Assembly: GCA_009991595.1 (NCBI GenBank)
Contig: JAACVK010000022.1
Location: forward strand, 1 to 64,000
From: a bacterium
Lineage (GTDB): Bacteria > Bdellovibrionota > UBA2428
Reading direction: 5' to 3'
Length of the DNA stretch: 64,000 nucleotides
Below the pieces are notes generated by a model. That model worked only from the letters and a program-made list of their open reading frames with translations. It ran no database searches and was not told the DNA's origin. Both the position numbers and the translations under genes were made by a program. Positions 62,372 to 64,000 of the stretch are shown piece by piece. Position 1 is the first letter of the stretch. Each line of letters opens with the position of its first letter.

Positions 62372-63255
62372 TCTTTAGCTGCAATTTCTTCACCAACACG
62401 AACAAGAGTTTCAAAACCTTTGTTCGTGTTTTCAATTAAATCGCCTGAGGGAATAACTCCAGACGTGGTGAGCATGATTACAGTAGAGCCACCAAAATGG
62501 AAGGCGCCCTTCGGCTCTCCTCGCGCAAAGCTCTCTCCAACTTTTTTAAACTGTTCAATCTCTCCGACACAAATAGCGCCCACTTCTAAATAGATTATCT
62601 CAGAAAAGTTCTTAGTTTCTAAGGAGGACAGTTGTCTTTCGTTCTCTAAAAACACATTGGGAATTTTTTCCAATGAAATTGGATTCACGGAATGCAGTCG
62701 TCCAGGCAGTTGAGAAAGAGAGCGAAGAACCCCTTCATCGGGAAAATGAAAACGATGATAATCCACGGGACAAAGTCTAAAAACCCAGACATGACCGCCT
62801 TCAAAGTTGTTCATCTTTACGGAATCTCCAACTAGCTCTTTTAAAGAGAGTTGCTTTCCTTTAACGGCCAAAGGAGCCAGAGATTGCTTGATCTCAAAAA
62901 CAGATAGTCTAGCTTCACAGGGGGATCCAAGAGAGTTCTGCTTTGGGGGGAAAAGACGATACTCTTCTTTTAACTCTCGAATGAAAAAGTCATCAAAGCT
63001 CTTAAAGCCACCCGCGGGTGTGACAAATTTATTCATTGAAATTTTAAAGGCTTTAACAAAGGGCTCGACTTTATTTTTTGAAAAACTTTGTTTTTGTAAA
63101 AAACCGTAAACCTTAGAAACTATCTTTTGAATCCAGTAATTTTTTACAATGACTCGCAATAAGAAGTTTTCATAGAAAACAGAAATCCATCGGGCTCCAT
63201 AAACCTTTTCTTGAAAAAGTTCTTTTGTATTTCTGTCTATTATCTGAATTTGCAT
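62368..63255 (-). CDS. psd: Phosphatidylserine decarboxylase
   Basis: About 295 aa from ATG 63255 (MQIQIIDRNTKEL); the track start (TTG 63294) would translate through a terminator hairpin and adds residues without family likeness. It decarboxylates phosphatidylserine to phosphatidylethanolamine at the inner membrane. PVDYHRFHFPDEG is the conserved His motif, and the self-cleavage/pyruvoyl site is FGGSTVIML (Gly-Ser). The N-terminal KVYGARWISVFYENFL is typical. The ATG follows directly on a T7 tract. Confidence 0.9.
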   Translation of the reverse strand: MQIQIIDRNTKELFQEKVYGARWISVFYENFLLRVIVKNYWIQKIVSKVYGFLQKQSFSKNKVEPFVKAFKISMNKFVTPAGGFKSFDDFFIRELKEEYRLFPPKQNSLGSPCEARLSVFEIKQSLAPLAVKGKQLSLKELVGDSVKMNNFEGGHVWVFRLCPVDYHRFHFPDEGVLRSLSQLPGRLHSVNPISLEKIPNVFLENERQLSSLETKNFSEIIYLEVGAICVGEIEQFKKVGESFARGEPKGAFHFGGSTVIMLTTSGVIPSGDLIENTNKGFETLVRVGEEIAAKD

Positions 63256-63292
63256 AAAAAAAGGCTGCCTCTCTTCAAAAAAAGAGGCAGCC
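63256..63292 (-). terminator. Rho-independent terminator between atpE and psd, abutting the psd start
   Basis: GGCTGCCTCT-(10 nt)-AGAGGCAGCC, a perfect 10-bp stem, followed by seven T on the minus strand, 16 nt after the atpE stop. The psd ATG is the next base after the T-tract, and the only Shine-Dalgarno-like sequence for psd (GAGAGG) lies in the descending arm of the stem, so the element may also act on psd. Confidence 0.85.
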
Positions 63293-63308
63293 AAACCTAA
63301 CTACTAAT

Positions 63309-63608
63309 TTAGATCATGAACGCAATTGCGAAAGCGAAAAGCACCAAAGACTCCATAAGTGCCAAGCTTAACAACAACGGCGTAAACAAAGGCTTGCCAG
63401 AAGCAGGGTTTCTACCGATTCCGTCAAGTGCTGCAGATGCTGCACGACTTTGAGAATAACCTACGATGGCAGCTGGCAATGCAATACAAAGAGCTTTTGC
63501 CAAAGCAATAGTTCCTTCAGAACCAGATGTCGTCATAGTTGCCACAGCTTCTTCTGCAAACGCGGCTGATGGTAAAAGTGCTGTTGTTAATAGTGCTAAT
63601 TTTTTCAT
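63309..63608 (-). CDS. atpE: F-type ATP synthase subunit c, with signal peptide
   Basis: 99 aa. A cleavable-looking signal (KKLALLTTALLPSAAFAEE) precedes the two-helix hairpin, an arrangement also remembered from some sulfate reducers. The polar loop is IGRNPASG. The ion-binding carboxylate is Glu in LALMESLVLF. Helix 1 carries Gln (VGYSQSRAAS) at the position of Gln32 of Na+-binding c subunits and helix 2 has Ser after the Glu. The typical GxGxGxG packing motif of helix 1 is weak here. It lies 17 nt after atpB. Confidence 0.93.
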   Translation of the reverse strand: MKKLALLTTALLPSAAFAEEAVATMTTSGSEGTIALAKALCIALPAAIVGYSQSRAASAALDGIGRNPASGKPLFTPLLLSLALMESLVLFAFAIAFMI

Positions 63609-63625
63609 ATATATAACCTCCAGGT

Positions 63626-64000
63626 TTAATGGTCGTCTGCGTGAGCGGTTGCCATACCCACATAGATCATTGATAACATTGTAAAGACAAAGGCCTGAAT
63701 GAACGCTACCAACAGTCCCAAAATAAAAACTGGAACTGGACCAACACTGGCAATAATGTGGCCTATGATACTTCCAAACACGCCTAAAGATTCGTTCAAA
63801 AATCCGGTAAGATCTTTAAACAAATCGTTAACAATTCCGTAAACCGTATGATCGGCATAAATATTTGACCTTAGACGGAAGCCTAAAGTGATCGGTCTAA
63901 CCATATTCGAAACTAGTTCAATGGGGAACATAACAAGCCCTAAGGTTGGAAGTAGAATTCCTCTAAGGTGACCTGTGTAATCCTCTAAATATTGAAACCC
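63626..64000 (-). CDS. atpB: F-type ATP synthase subunit a, C-terminal part
   Basis: The gene enters from the right edge; the track ORF starting at 63931 is an internal Met and the frame stays open to 64000 (FQYLEDYTGHLRGILLPTLGLV then MFPIELVSN). PIELVSNMVRPITLGFRLRSNIYADH contains the essential Arg of the stator channel (GFRLR). The C-terminal helices (GPVPVFILGLLVAFIQAFVFTMLSMIYV) complete the half-channel. It works with the c-ring encoded next. Confidence 0.93.
   Translation of the reverse strand, partial: GFQYLEDYTGHLRGILLPTLGLVMFPIELVSNMVRPITLGFRLRSNIYADHTVYGIVNDLFKDLTGFLNESLGVFGSIIGHIIASVGPVPVFILGLLVAFIQAFVFTMLSMIYVGMATAHADDH

Overview
The window reads as chromosomal core DNA of a diderm, flagellated, respiring bacterium. 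There is no phage, insertion sequence, plasmid or CRISPR array. Supporting genes are a MotA/MotB stator pair, SurA/parvulin-type periplasmic chaperones, a lipoprotein, an outer-membrane beta-barrel protein, complex I genes and an F-type ATP synthase whose c subunit carries a signal peptide. Gene content and protein style (a Gly-rich subtilase with a C-terminal anchor, a GYF-like/TPR protein, an EtfD-like oxidoreductase) suggest the Bdellovibrionota or the former Deltaproteobacteria. That placement is inference, not proof.

Layout. 1-3.4 kb (minus): end of a thiamine-type ABC importer operon (thiP fragment, thiB-like gene, DedA protein) and a subtilase. 3.5-5.4 kb (plus): HEAT-repeat membrane protein and lipoprotein. 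5.4-12.6 kb: SDR oxidoreductase, EtfD-like Fe-S protein, a membrane protein plus GHMP sugar kinase pair, an MBL hydrolase, a two-gene nucleotidyltransferase module (including a 53-aa gene missing from the ORF track) and an AEC transporter. 12.7-16.6 kb (plus): HAD phosphatase, fused double permease, NitT/TauT-type ATPase and a free-standing AAA-associated domain protein. 16.7-18 kb: thyA-folA. 18-22.6 kb (minus): two large exported proteins of unknown function. 22.8-25.7 kb: motA-motB and rmuC. 25.7-29.4 kb: small accessory genes. 29.6-31.5 kb (minus): tRNA-Arg(ACG), tadA, serS. 31.5-51.7 kb (minus): a GYF/TPR protein and 17 contiguous complex I genes. 51.8-62.4 kb (plus): gpsA, mfd, two periplasmic folding factors, a phosphohexomutase, uvrA and a small exported protein. 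62.4-64 kb (minus): psd, atpE and the 3' part of atpB.

The outstanding feature is the complex I locus. Read 5' to 3' on the minus strand it is nuoA-H-J-K-L-M-N followed after 15 nt by nuoA-C-E-F-H-J-K-L-M-N. It encodes two complete and clearly divergent membrane arms, but only C, E and F of the peripheral arm. Genes B, D, G and I are absent with no gap left for them. They must lie elsewhere if either complex is to work as complex I, and the obvious hypothesis is that one peripheral arm is shared by two membrane arms.

Other notable points: tadA lies 16 nt upstream of the gene for its classical tRNA substrate; the UvrA lacks most of the usual insertion domain; an AAA-associated domain is split off as its own gene; a minus-strand terminator is written inside the folA coding sequence; a terminator hairpin after atpE abuts the psd start codon; and several genes have -10-like boxes so close to the start codon that leaderless mRNAs are plausible.
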